In this document: positions 1-11,859 of the stretch, piece after piece
How positions within the stretch are numbered: position 1 is the stretch's first letter
Layout: every line of letters begins with the position of its first letter
DNA from: Saccoglossus kowalevskii
Taxonomy: Eukaryota; Hemichordata; Enteropneusta; Harrimaniidae
Length of the DNA stretch: 41,946 nt
Assembly: GCF_000003605.2 (NCBI RefSeq)
Contig: NW_003146300.1
Span: forward strand, 64,056 to 106,001
Direction of reading: 5' to 3'
Translations under genes and position numbers: made by a program
Notes under the pieces: generated by a model
Databases searched by the model: none
What the model saw: the letters and a program-made list of their open reading frames with translations, nothing else
What the model was told of the DNA's origin: nothing

Positions 1-2800
1 GACTTAGTAAATACCGTAATATAATTTACACTGCAAACACTGCAATACAATTGACCTAGTAAATACCGTAATACAATTGACATTGTAAACACTGAAATGC
101 AATTGACCTAGTAAATGCCGTAATACAGTTGACATTGTAAACACTGAAATACAATTGACCTAGTAAATACCGTAATACAATTGACATTGTAAACACTGAA
201 ATACAATTGACCTAGTAAATACCGTAATACAATTGACATTGTAAACACTGAAATACAGTTGACCTAGTAAATACCGTAATACAATTTACACTGTAAACAC
301 TGCAATACAATTGACCTAGTACATACCGTATTACAATTGACATTGTAAACACTGAAATACAATTGACCTAGTAAATACCGTAATACTATTGACACTCTAA
401 ACACTGAAATACAATTTACCTAGTAAATATCGTAATGCAATTGACACTGTAAACCCTGCAATGCAATTGACCTAGTAATTACCGTAATACAATTGACACT
501 GTAAACACTTCAATACAATTGACCTAGTAAATACCGTAATGCAATTGACACTGTAAACACTGCAAGACAATTGACACTGTAAATACCGTAATACAATTGA
601 CACTGTAAACACTACAATATAATTGACCTAGTAAATATCGTAATGCAATTGACACTGTAAACCCTGCAATACAATTGACCTAGTAATTACCGTAATACAA
701 TTGACACTGTAAACACTTCAATACCATTGACCTAGTAAATACCGTAATACAATGGACACTGTAAACACTGCAAGACAATTGACACTGTAAATACCGTAAT
801 ACAATTGACTCTGTAAACACTACAATATAATTGACCTAGTAAATACCGTAATACTATTGACACTGTAATCACTATAATACAATTGACCTAGTAAATACCG
901 TAATACAATTGACACTGTAAACACTACAATACAATTGACCTAGTAAATACCGTAATACAATTGACATTGTAAACACTGCAATGCAATTGACCTAGTAAAT
1001 ACCGTTTATAAATAAACGCTGCTCGGATTGATAAATATAGAAGATAATATTTTCTTCTATGATAACATTTTCTTCTATGCTATCGAAAAAGAGCCATTGC
1101 TCTAAACGTCTAGCTATTTTTAAAGTTATTTAAGACTACGATTACCAAATATTATCTTCTATATATCATAGTAAATACCGTAATGCAATTGACACTCTAA
1201 ACACTGCAATACAATTGACCTAGTAAACACTGCAATACAATTGACCTAGTAAACACTGCAATATAATTGACCGAGTAAACACTGCAATACAATTGACCTA
1301 GTAAATACCGTAATACTATTGACACTCTAAACACTGCAATACAATTGACCTAGTAAATACCGTAATACTATTGACACTCTAGACACTGCAATACAATTGA
1401 CATAGTAAATACCGTAATACAATTGACACTGTAAACACTACAATACAATTGACCAAGTAAATACCGTAATACAATTGACACTCTGAACACTGCAATACAA
1501 TTGACATAGTAAATACCGTAATACAATTGAGACTGTAAACACTGCAATACTATTGACACTGTAAACACTGCAATGCAAATGACCTAGTAAATACCGTAAT
1601 ACATTTAACACTGTAAACACTGCAATACAATTGACCTAGTAAATATTGTAATACAATTGACACTATAAACACTGCAACAAAATTGACCTAGTAAATACCG
1701 TAATACAATTGACTTTGTAAACACTGCAAATACAATTGACCTAGTAAATACCGTAATACAATTGACTTTGTAAACACTGCAAATACAATTGAGCTAGTAA
1801 ATACCGTAATACAATTGACTTTGTAAACACTGCAATACAATTGACCTAGTAAATACCGTAATACAATTGACTTTGTAAACACTGCAAATACAATTGACCG
1901 AGTAAATACCGCAATACAATTGACTTTTTAAACACTGCAAATACAATTGACCTAGTAAATACCGTAATACAATTGACTTTGTAAACACTGCAATACAATT
2001 GACCTAATAAATACCGTAATACAATTGACACTGTAAACACTGCAATACAATTGGCCTAATAAATACCGTAATACAATTGACACTGTAAACACTGCAATAC
2101 TATTGACACTGTAATCACTGCAATACAAGTGACCTAGTAAATACCGTAATACAATTGACTCTGTAAACACTGCAATACAATTGACCTTGTAAATACCGTA
2201 ATGCAATTGACACTGTAAACACTGCAATACAATTGACCTAGCAAATACCGTAATACAATTGACACTGTAAACACTGCAATACAATTGACCTAGTAAATAC
2301 CGTAATACAATTGACACTGTAAACACTACAATACAATTGACCTAGTAAATACCGTAATACTATTGACACTCTAAACACTGCAATACAATTGACCTAGTAA
2401 ATACCGTAATGCAATTGACACTGTAAACACTGCAATTCCATTGACACTGTAATCACTGCAATACAATTGACCTAGTAAATACCGCAATACAATTGACACT
2501 GTAAACACTGCAATTCAATAGAGCATGTGAACACCGTAACGTAATTGGCCCCATCAACACCTTAATACTATTGGCACTATAAACACAGCAATACAATTCA
2601 CCACTCATACAATTGTAAAAAACAGTAAATACCGTAATACAAATTACCTGTAAACACCGTAATACAATTAGTTCCATTAACACCTAAATATATTTGATAT
2701 TGTAACCCCCTTAATACAGTCGATTCTGTTAACACCGTGATACAATTGACAGTGTAAACACCGTAGTGCAATTCGCAATATAAACACCGCAATACTATTT
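1..2800. repeat. Satellite array of alternating 26-bp units (52-bp dimers)
   Basis: The stretch is built from two related 26-bp units in strict alternation. One type contains AATACCGTAATACAATTGAC and the other AACACTGCAATACAATTGAC, and they differ mainly in the last bases (ACTGTA versus CTAGTA). The higher-order unit is therefore 52 bp, with roughly 50 dimers. Every unit has the CAATTG palindrome. Runs of one half-unit type occur near 1.2 kb and 1.7-1.9 kb, as expected from unequal exchange. From about 2.5 kb the units become increasingly diverged and the array fades out near 2.8 kb; the left end lies outside the window. Small open frames inside it reading QLYCSVYSVNCI-type repeats on the minus strand are by-products. 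Confidence 0.95.
1029..1170. mobile_element. Hairpin-type MITE inserted in the satellite
   Basis: About 160 bp of non-satellite sequence interrupts the array between roughly 1005 and 1168. It is bounded by an inverted pair: ATATAGAAGATAATATTT at 1035-1052 and its exact reverse complement at 1147-1164. The match extends a few bases outward with one mismatch (TGATA side). Array sequence resumes directly on the right, whereas about 20 bp on the left (around 1006-1028) belong neither to the array nor to the TIR. A clean target duplication cannot be called because the flanking repeat itself repeats. No coding capacity. Confidence 0.6.
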
Positions 2801-4355
2801 TCTATTGAGGCAGCCATATCCTATGACATGTCAAATATCTATACGAATATGCTTCAAAAATGTACTATTTGACGTTTTTCAAAATCGTTTTTGTTACCAT
2901 CAATAAAATACAGATTACCTAGAAAGCCGTGGGTTCTGTCAGCCACAAAGGTTTCTTTCCGTGATACATGTACCCAAAACCATGAAATGGGGGGACACCG
3001 TCGAAAGAGCCGATAAGTCGGTAACAGTGGCAAACTAAAATGAGCGCTTTGATTAATGTTCCTGTACCTAAGCAACGGAATCAGATTCATGGTACTAGAG
3101 GGTTTGGAAAGTTATTATTTTTAAATACATGTAGGAATTTACAGCCATTGCATGTGAGTTTGAAACACCAATATTTCAAATTAGATCTCAGTATCGCTAA
3201 ATGCATTTAATGTTCAATACAGATTATGGTCATTGCAAACTTAAGATATAACATGTGATATAGATTTGAAAGCTCACTCCTGGTAAATTCCAATGATAAT
3301 TGTAGTAATGATATTTATTATAAAAAAAGTGCATAATATTTACTACTAAATTAAGTGTGCCTATAGGCGTACTAAAGTATGCAGACGTGTGAATTCATAG
3401 CACCGGTACATAAATCTCGTTCATGGTCTTCGAGCGTGGCAGCATGTGTGAACGAGCAAAAATGTTACTCCTTTAAACAACAAATTGTAAAATGTACATC
3501 TATAAAAACAACTGTGTAAAATTTGCCTTCCTCCTCTTAGCTTTATACAAATCATGATAAACTTCACGATATGACCTTCTCACTGCACGTGGAGATGTGA
3601 TAAAACGGTGCTTGTAACATTGTAACATTGTGTTTCCTTACCACCGTCACAGATAAATAAAACATTGACGGTAGTGAAGATGCGATGATGTATACTAACT
3701 TCTCCCTATCTCTGATATGTGGATCGGTGTATATGTAGGAGATTGCTTGAGAGTTTGATTAAAAAATCACAGACAGATGGCTGTAATCGTCAGTTATTTC
3801 GAGCAGGAGCATGACAAATATTTATGTGCATGATTTATTTGTAAAAATGGGATGTTGTGACGCAATTGAGTAATTGTTGATTACCTTAAAACGAAGAGTA
3901 GTCGAAGTCATTGGTTATAATGAATTATCACCAAGGACAGCGTATACTTATAATATACGTACACCGCATAATGCGTGACATCCGAGTCTTAGATTATAGT
4001 TCCTGCTAAGTGTATCATTATTTTGTGAAGAGTCTCGTCCTTACAAAAAATAATTATCATTTTCCATAAGAATATGTTACGTCATAGACGCAAATCAATG
4101 TCACAGTTGGTAGACATATCAAGTGATTCCTGCCTAGCTGCCACGTGACATTCAATATTGCACAATATAAGTATAACATTGCTATTAATATACCCCTTAT
4201 TATAGGGTTTCGAATCGACAGCTATTAATTACCTTTAATATTGAGACTTGAGACCAACACTTTGTAATTACCTCGCCTTTGTCTTTATTTATCCCCAATA
4301 TATATAACAGAAAGATAGTTATCACTACCACAAATACATGGCCAGCGATAACATG

Positions 4356-4397
4356 GAAAACTGTCAACCTACTGGTAGTAGGTTGACAGGTTTTGTA
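4356..4397. repeat. Short inverted repeat (hairpin)
   Basis: GTCAACCTAC, a five-base loop, then the exact complement GTAGGTTGAC. The stem extends outward to AAAAC/GTTTT with a one-base bulge, giving about 16 paired bases. It is followed by T-rich sequence. Function unknown; it could be a remnant of a small foldback element. Confidence 0.6.
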
Positions 4398-4826
4398 GTT
4401 TAAATTTTTTTTGCTCGTGTGACTAGAATATGGTGCAGACCAAGTCATTCACAAATTTGATGACAAATCGGATCGTTTAGTTGCGCACACTGTGTACGTG
4501 GCAGGTCTAATGTCAATGTGCTTTGTGTAACTACATAAGTTGACTGCTTTTATTCATAACCTTAGCGAAACATGACGTAGTGTGTAACCCAGGAGTTGTA
4601 TGCATTAAATCGCATCATCCATATAAACGTGTCATAAAGAAGCGCCCCCAAAAAACTAAAAAGAAATTTGTACTCCAAAAAAAAAAAGAAAGGCAAATTT
4701 CAGGGAAGAATTCAGAAACAGAAATTACAAGAAGTTACAACCTATTAGCAACAGAACATAATTATTGCAGAGGAAGTTTCAGATACAAAAAATGAGACAA
4801 GAGATCGGGGTCACCAGACATTGTGG

Positions 4827-5525
4827 CGTTTTCCATTACCTCAATTGTTACGCTAGGAACGATATTAAATGTCACCGGGGTCACCGGACCATTTTTCGAA
4901 TTAAAAGCGTCTAAAATGTCATGGAAAATAGTCAAATGGTCTTTACATTTCAGAATTCTGTGACATGGAATGAAAACTATTAAGTATTGTTAAGAAATTA
5001 TATATAATTCAGACATTATTCAGGATTATGATACTTTCCTATTGTGTACAATGGGATGTTTCCTCCCGAAATGTATTGCATATATGCACAGTAACATGCC
5101 CGGTAGTGTAGGTTGCAATCTCAATATGGTTTGAAAATAACATTTGTTGAATCCCTTCACCAATTTCACATGTCACAACGTACTCAGCGTTCTGGATTAT
5201 ATTCATAAATGTGTTCTGTACAGCTGGCTGTTACTGATTCTTTGTTGATATCAGTTTAGAAAATGGTTGTCGATTTCATATCTTTGTCATAGAGACTGTG
5301 TCTGTCAATCGGAATTGCGAAGACTTACTGCTTCATTCCATGAACTTTGTTATCAACAAAATAGCATGTATATTGTTGACAAAACCAGTGTTAAGTATTG
5401 TATGCTGTGTTTGCTCATAATAAATATACTATTGAATATAGCTATGTACAGCTATTTTCACTGCAGCTTGTAGGATACTGGCATTATATCAGAAACATGG
5501 ACGTTTTCCATTACCTCAATTGTTA
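4827..5525. repeat. Pair of identical 24-bp direct repeats
   Basis: An identical 24-bp string starting CGTTTTCCATTACCTC occurs at 4827-4850 and 5502-5525 in the same orientation, 675 bp apart. Sequence on either side is not obviously shared. It may be the conserved core of two decayed copies of a dispersed repeat. Confidence 0.55.
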
Positions 5526-6309
5526 TGTTCAAAAAATGTTATTTTTTGACAATTAATGAATTATATGCATCGACATCCTAAAGTGATAATTTCCTTACAT
5601 TGAGTGATTCAGTCAAGAGCAATGACCTAACCAAACGTTTTTTTTCCATCTTAAACCATTATGTTTACAGTTGAAAGCATTGGGGGCGGGGGTAATGTAA
5701 ACGTTAACCACTTGTGAGATATGTAGTAAACAACTTACAGCATCTACACTGTGACTGTGTTTGACAGTGAGTAAATTGCAAACCTCATAAATCTTTTCAA
5801 AACATGTCCACTTTCTGTATGGGGTATTACGGAAATATCAGAGTTCACTTTTCTGACTGTGATGTAAGTAACATTAGTCAATGTAGAAGGACAATAGTTT
5901 ATTGAGATAATCAGTTCCGGATATTGCTATGGCACTCGTTGCTATAGTAATACCGCCATGTTCCCCAAAAGCTTATTATTAAATGTGAATGATGCTTCTA
6001 TTGCTGTAATTAGCGGTTAGATGTCGGTTTCTGCATCGAACAACGCGAAGCGGGTGGGAATTAATTCCGTCACTAAACCCAATATAAATAGACCGTTCAT
6101 AACACACAAACATTCAAACATAATAACGAAGAGGAAATGTAGTTCCCGGCAGATAGTTTGAATCTATGTTGCATCATACATTGAAAGAGAACTGGGCTAT
6201 GAAAGTTGAAAGTTTCATAAATCTTATATTCTATCGGGCTAGCAATATGTAATGATCATAAACATGACATGTGCGTTATCACTGCAAACAATAACAAACA
6301 ATAACTGTG

Positions 6310-6632
6310 TGGGGGCGATTATCCAGAGGGCATTTGTCCTACGGGTGCTTTTGTCCGGGGGCATTTGTCCGGGGCGATTGTCCGGAGGGCATTTGTCCTA
6401 CGGGTGCGTTTGTCCGGGGGCATTTGTCCGGGGCGATTGTCCGGAGGGCATTTGTCCTACGGGTGCGTTTGTCCGGGGGCATTTGTCCGGGGCGATTGTC
6501 CGGAGGGCATTTGTCCTACGGGTGCATTTGTCCGGGGGCATTTGTCCGGGGCGATTGTCCGGAGGGCATTTGTCCTACGGGTGCGTTTGTCCGGGGGCAT
6601 TTGTCCAGAGCGATTGTCCAGGGGCGTTTGTC
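6310..6632. repeat. G-rich 59-bp minisatellite
   Basis: The CCTACGGG landmark recurs at 6338, 6397, 6456, 6515 and 6574, so the period is exactly 59 bp, with about 5.4 copies that are almost identical. Each unit contains four variants of a 14-15-bp sub-repeat of the form GCATTTGTCCGGGGG. The array is much more GC-rich than its surroundings and has many GGG/GGGG runs on the + strand. Because 59 is not a multiple of three, all three + frames stay open across it (136, 109 and 94 codons), reading CPGAFVRG-type repeats; I regard these as non-coding. Confidence 0.95.
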
Positions 6633-9600
6633 CTGATACCGCGGTATAATGCTTTCGCTTAAAAAATCATTTCAAATACAAAATTTAAAAATTATAATTT
6701 TGATATATTAACCAATACATTAACTTCTATTTTATCGAATCAATTAACTATGAATCTGTAAAATATTTGTGCATTACTAGAAATGTCGCTGTGCCACTGT
6801 TAAGTGAAATGTACAATACTTAAACACTTAAACGGTCTGCTGAAGAAATAAGTTATGTTGCATAATTATTAATAATTTGGACTAATGTCCAAATAAAGTA
6901 ATTTGATTATGAAACATCACATATAATAAATGAGTATTACACAAACCGATCCAGTAACTAACGTTACTTGAAGTGATCGGGTGCCTAATTGTTTGTAATA
7001 AAATGTACTTTACCCTAAAAATATATTGTTTACAAATGACAAATTCTTACCTCATGTAGTGAAATTGATAAGGGCAGCAGAGGCAAAGCCGGCAGTAATT
7101 GCACAATCTAGAAAGTTGGTAAACAAGCGTTCTATGCGGTTTATATCTTCGGGAGCTGCACTAGATTTAGCTAGATGTATATTTTAACAATATAATACAT
7201 CATTTGAAAGATCTTCGTTTGTGACCATTTTCGAATGGACGTCTAAACATATACATGTTTTACATTCAATTGATTTTGCAATTTTTGATTATGCATAATT
7301 GAACTCAACATAGTAGACTGCATTTTTTACTGACTCGTACATGATTTATCTGTACTCATTAGTAACATTCAGTTATTTTTGTGCATGGATACATCATTTT
7401 ATAGTCAGCTAGTAATAGGTATTATCTATTTAGTGGAAATAAAACAAGAAAACAAAATATGTCACTTCCCATTTTAAAGCGCGTCCGGTGATTGTTTGTA
7501 AAACACAAATGGTAAAATTTTGATAATTTAATTTTTGAATCTTTTTTTCATTTGTAAAAAGTTATATTGTAATTGTTGAAATTGAACAAATATATAAATA
7601 TATAACAGACTTAACTATCATTCAAAACAGACACTAGCAAATCATATGCAAATGAAGCCATCAGAATAATTACTAATTCGGTTATAAAATGTGATATTGT
7701 AATTAAGTTAAGTGTTCTAAAACCCATTGTATAGGCCTCGGAATAAATCTGTGTACATGTTCAAGTAGATCACTGGAAAATCTACGTTGTTCATGTACTT
7801 TTTGTCTAGAAATAATGACTTAATAATACAAAAAGTTGGTATAAAGATATCATATCCATAGTTATTATTCGTATTAATGACATCGATCATTTCATTCCAT
7901 TGTATGGAACCGGTTTTTACTAATAAGTGTTAAAGTAATGACCATGTGCATGAAGAAATTCAATGCTTTATCATCATGTTTATCTAATAAATATGTAATG
8001 TAATTCAACAAATTTGTATAACGTATATTTCAAAGATCAATAATACCTTTTGATTTTTTAATATACATGTCGACCAATCTAACAAATTAGCATAAAGCAT
8101 GGCTACACGACTATTATTATTCATGTATGCATTACAAACACAATTCTGCGAAATGTAGGAACTTTTTGTTATTCTATGTAAAGGACCTAATTTACATGCA
8201 CTGAGATGTTTTGGGGGAATAAATGGCGACTGCTACTATTGCTTGATAACAGGACATAAACAGGTATGTGCGCAATAAAGAGGATGTGCCCGTGACGCAG
8301 TCAAGCCAAAGCGAACCATGTTGTCTCACAATAATTGGCAGTGCGGACATTCTTTATTTCTACCATAGTAACATGAACTGCCGACAAAATTATGATTGTA
8401 TTGCATTGGTAGCTTTACCCAAATACATGGACAGTTTGGTAAGTGCGTGGTAAGCGTTTGTATTCCGTTACACGTATAACATTCAGGAGCAAATGACATG
8501 CGAAAACACACTGATATGTAGTTTTTTAGATGAAATAAACCAAGATTTCGTAACGTAATAGAATCACAGTGGGTTTATTTCACAGACGATACGTACAAAC
8601 CTGAACTGAATTTTGCTGCGTCACACAGAATATTACTTACAGAGTTTTACTTTTATTCAAATGTTTGGAACGTACACAGCAAATGATGCGTAAAGTCCAA
8701 ACAAAAAAACAAACTAAAATTATTCTGAAATGTAAAAACAAACTGTGCTAATTAATTGGGAATAAAAAATCAATATTCGAAAAGAATAACAGAAAAAAAT
8801 CCTCAGTGCCCACGTTTGTAGTTTAGGGGATTAAGAAAACCAAAACAATAATTGTTCTAGACTTGGAGATGACTAGGTAATTACAGAGAAAAAATGTTAA
8901 ATTCATCTCCAATCTTGACTAAGAATGTGGCATTTTATTAACAAGAAGCGTATGGTATAATAATAGCATAACAAGATATGTGCATAAGATAGATTTTCCA
9001 TGCGACGCTCAAATCCACAAGTTTTTAAAGATCGGATTCAGAATCTTGTTATTCGACTGAATCTCCAAACCACCAAGCCAAGCCCGAAGAAAAAAAATGT
9101 AATATTCTTGTCTTCGTGATTTTACTTAAATAAATCATACTTTAACATAAACTCACATAAAAGTGGTATATCCATGCAAAGAAATTAATAATTAATTAGG
9201 GAAGAATAAATCTTACTAATGGGCACATATAAAAAATGTAAGAGTCGATCAAAAATGTTCAGATTACAAGCTACTATATTGGGTTAAATAATGCAAAATC
9301 AAAAATTGCAAAATCAATTTATAGTTGAGTGTAAACCAAGTACTTGTTTCGACGTTTGTTCGAAAATAAAATGTGCGCCATCTTGAGTTATCTTGGGCAA
9401 AATAGAAACGTTTTACATCGATTTACGAGCTTGCACAATTACTACTCTCTGACAAACACGGAATATCAATTAGCACAACTCAAACTAGTGTCCTCAAGAA
9501 TTGTCTTAAAATAAAATGGATTCATTAGGTTGTCTTCATCAAACAGGAAACAGTGGTAAGCTTAGCACAAATTAATTTCACTATTTTGTTTGCGGTAACA

Positions 9601-11809
9601 TATATTTCAGTAACATACATTGTTATCAACATATATTGCACCAACAAAACGTGTGGCGATGTTGTGCTCGTGTTCGCACGTTATAAATATAAATACATGC
9701 GATACACATCTGCTATTTGTAAACAATATATTTGTAGGATTACCGCATATTTCACCACAAAAAATACGCAATTAACCTGGTCATAATAGATGACGTTGGA
9801 TCCTGAAGCATTTGCTATATGCGATATAATGTCGGACAATCAAATAATTACTTTGGACATTGGCCATGTTTATAGAGCATATCGCAGTTCATAAGCAGCA
9901 GTATTTGGTAACGTACGTTTCGCTTAACCTTTCATTTGACAGCGAGTATTTACGTGAAGTAATATCATAGTGGCTAGATTCCATGTATACAAATTCAATA
10001 TATTGGAGAATATATAAAAATTCATGTTGTGCTTTTTACTTTTAAGGTAAAGATGCAGGTTTGTGGGCACTTGAGTATGAATTGTTTTTATTATTATTAT
10101 TATTCAAACAGTCTTGGCTATAGACATCTTGTAGAATTGTGAATAGAGGAACATACTCAAAAGACGATTTTAAAATCTAGATAAAAGGTACAAACATTCT
10201 CTCTTTTGAATGCTTAGCAAGATTTAGCAGAGCTGTACATAAATAATAAAAAAGAAACATGGCGAAAAACAGGAATGACGGGATCTCCATATAATGCACT
10301 ATATTTAACTTTTTACAAAACGACAATACATTTAAATTCGAACTGTTACATCCATTTAAATTATGAGCATTATTAGCAAACTTCTTACTGAGTGAATTGT
10401 TATGCAAATTAGCAATTATCCCAGCTTCTTTTTAGTGCACATCCTAGACGCTTTGACCTTTTGTTTTGAAATTTTCACAAATGTTTGACAATGTGTTTAT
10501 CTTCAAAACGCCGTCGGGGCATTGTTTTTGGTTGAACAGTGTTACAACAATCGTACAGACATCTAGCCTGGGTGTTATTTTTTGCATAAACTTGAAGTAG
10601 CGAAATTTGAGCTGCTGCCCTGCAAAATTGACAACTGGTAGACAGTTTTCAAGACGGCACTTTCGTCATAGTAAACAGATGTACCCGTAAACCAATTTTG
10701 ACAGGAAACAGAAGCATGGTTTAGAAGCAATTTTTTTTAAATCACTTTTGACCAAAAAAGCACATTTTTGTGCATATTTCAAACTATATTGTCCATAAAC
10801 AAAACATACTAACAAAATTTTAAAATTCATATAATAAGCTTTCCGAAAATATATAGTGTTGTTGACAAGGGAGGTCATCTTGGTTTCCTAATTAACTAAT
10901 TAAAATACCTGTCAGGTAAACTGCATATCTACCTTAAGTGAAATGTCGTTTTAGAATGAGTTATTATCTTATTCCATCATTGGGATAGCAACGTGTATGT
11001 CATTGTTAGGGTATTACGTAACATATGGCTGATTTAATGAGATATGAGATTGATGAAACTTTCGTTTGTTTATAGCCAAGTTTTTACTTTTAATGAAGGA
11101 GTCTTTCCTAAATTTGAGTTAACTAGGATTTAAACATACGTTGCCAGTTGGAATATTGAAAATCACATGTATAGTTGTTTGCTTTTATGAAACATTTATA
11201 TTATTTTATTTTATTCGTCTTATATTATTGGAAGATGATCTATAATATATGCGCATATACTTAATAAAAATGATCAATAGCAGAAGAAGTAGTGTTGCGT
11301 GTAAATTAAAATTAGTTGTTTACAGTTAAGAGCTGAAACAGTGTTAGAACTACTTGCAATGATTGTAAGATAAAAAAAATAAAGTTGGATAATTGTATTT
11401 CAAGCAACGATGATTGTGAGTCGTGAATGTCGGTAATTAGTAAAGTTTGGAAGGTAATTGAGGGATAAATGTATGCAGCCATATATTAACCAGGATCAGA
11501 TGTACGGTAGTGTTTATTGTAATGTGTATTGTTTACAATGCTTAAATTGGAATAACTTATCTACTTGCCAATATTTTCGATAAGGAAAATTATCTTAGGT
11601 GATAATAGTTTTTTTTTTTTAATCGGTCAATATTTTTTTTTCAAAAATAAAATATTTAAAAGGAGTCTTGGTTTTAGTCATGGGAAATAAGCATTGAATT
11701 CAGTTTCGGAATTTGATTTCGAATAAGATTTGCCCGCTGTAAGTCTACATTTATCATGACCAACAGCCCGAGGGCAGACAACAAATCGTGATATTGCCCG
11801 AATAACCAT
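6633..11809. other. Intergenic sequence with no supported gene
   Basis: Strongly AT-rich DNA. Open frames are all below about 80 codons and lack known motifs or coding-like composition (8268-8453 +, 9553-9786 +, 10177-10407 -, 10666-10878 -). A short (ATT)n tract lies near 10090. I see no convincing splice-linked exons. Confidence 0.6.
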
Positions 11810-11859
11810 NNNNNNNNNNNNNNNNNNNNNNNNNNNNNNNNNNNNNNNNNNNNNNNNNN
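11810..11859. other. Assembly gap of 50 N
   Basis: Fifty consecutive unknown bases. The round number suggests a scaffold gap of arbitrary or estimated size, so distances across it may not be real. Confidence 0.99.

Larger units (their letters stand above)
2801..6309. other. Intergenic sequence with no supported gene
   Basis: This is AT-rich single-copy-looking DNA with short open frames (for example 78 codons on the minus strand at 2854-3090 and 82 codons at 4200-4448) that have no recognisable domain. It holds a perfect-stem hairpin at 4356-4397 and a 24-bp sequence present twice at 4827 and 5502. Confidence 0.6.

Noticed and set aside
1-2800. Regular repeats suggesting a CRISPR array, and TTGACA-like motifs suggesting bacterial promoters
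   Set aside because: There are no unique spacers: the whole unit repeats. The gene next door has introns, so this is eukaryotic satellite DNA.
6252-6662. 136-codon + frame rich in Cys and Gly that looks like a secreted repeat protein
   Set aside because: All three + frames are open over the same 59-bp array, so openness says nothing about coding.
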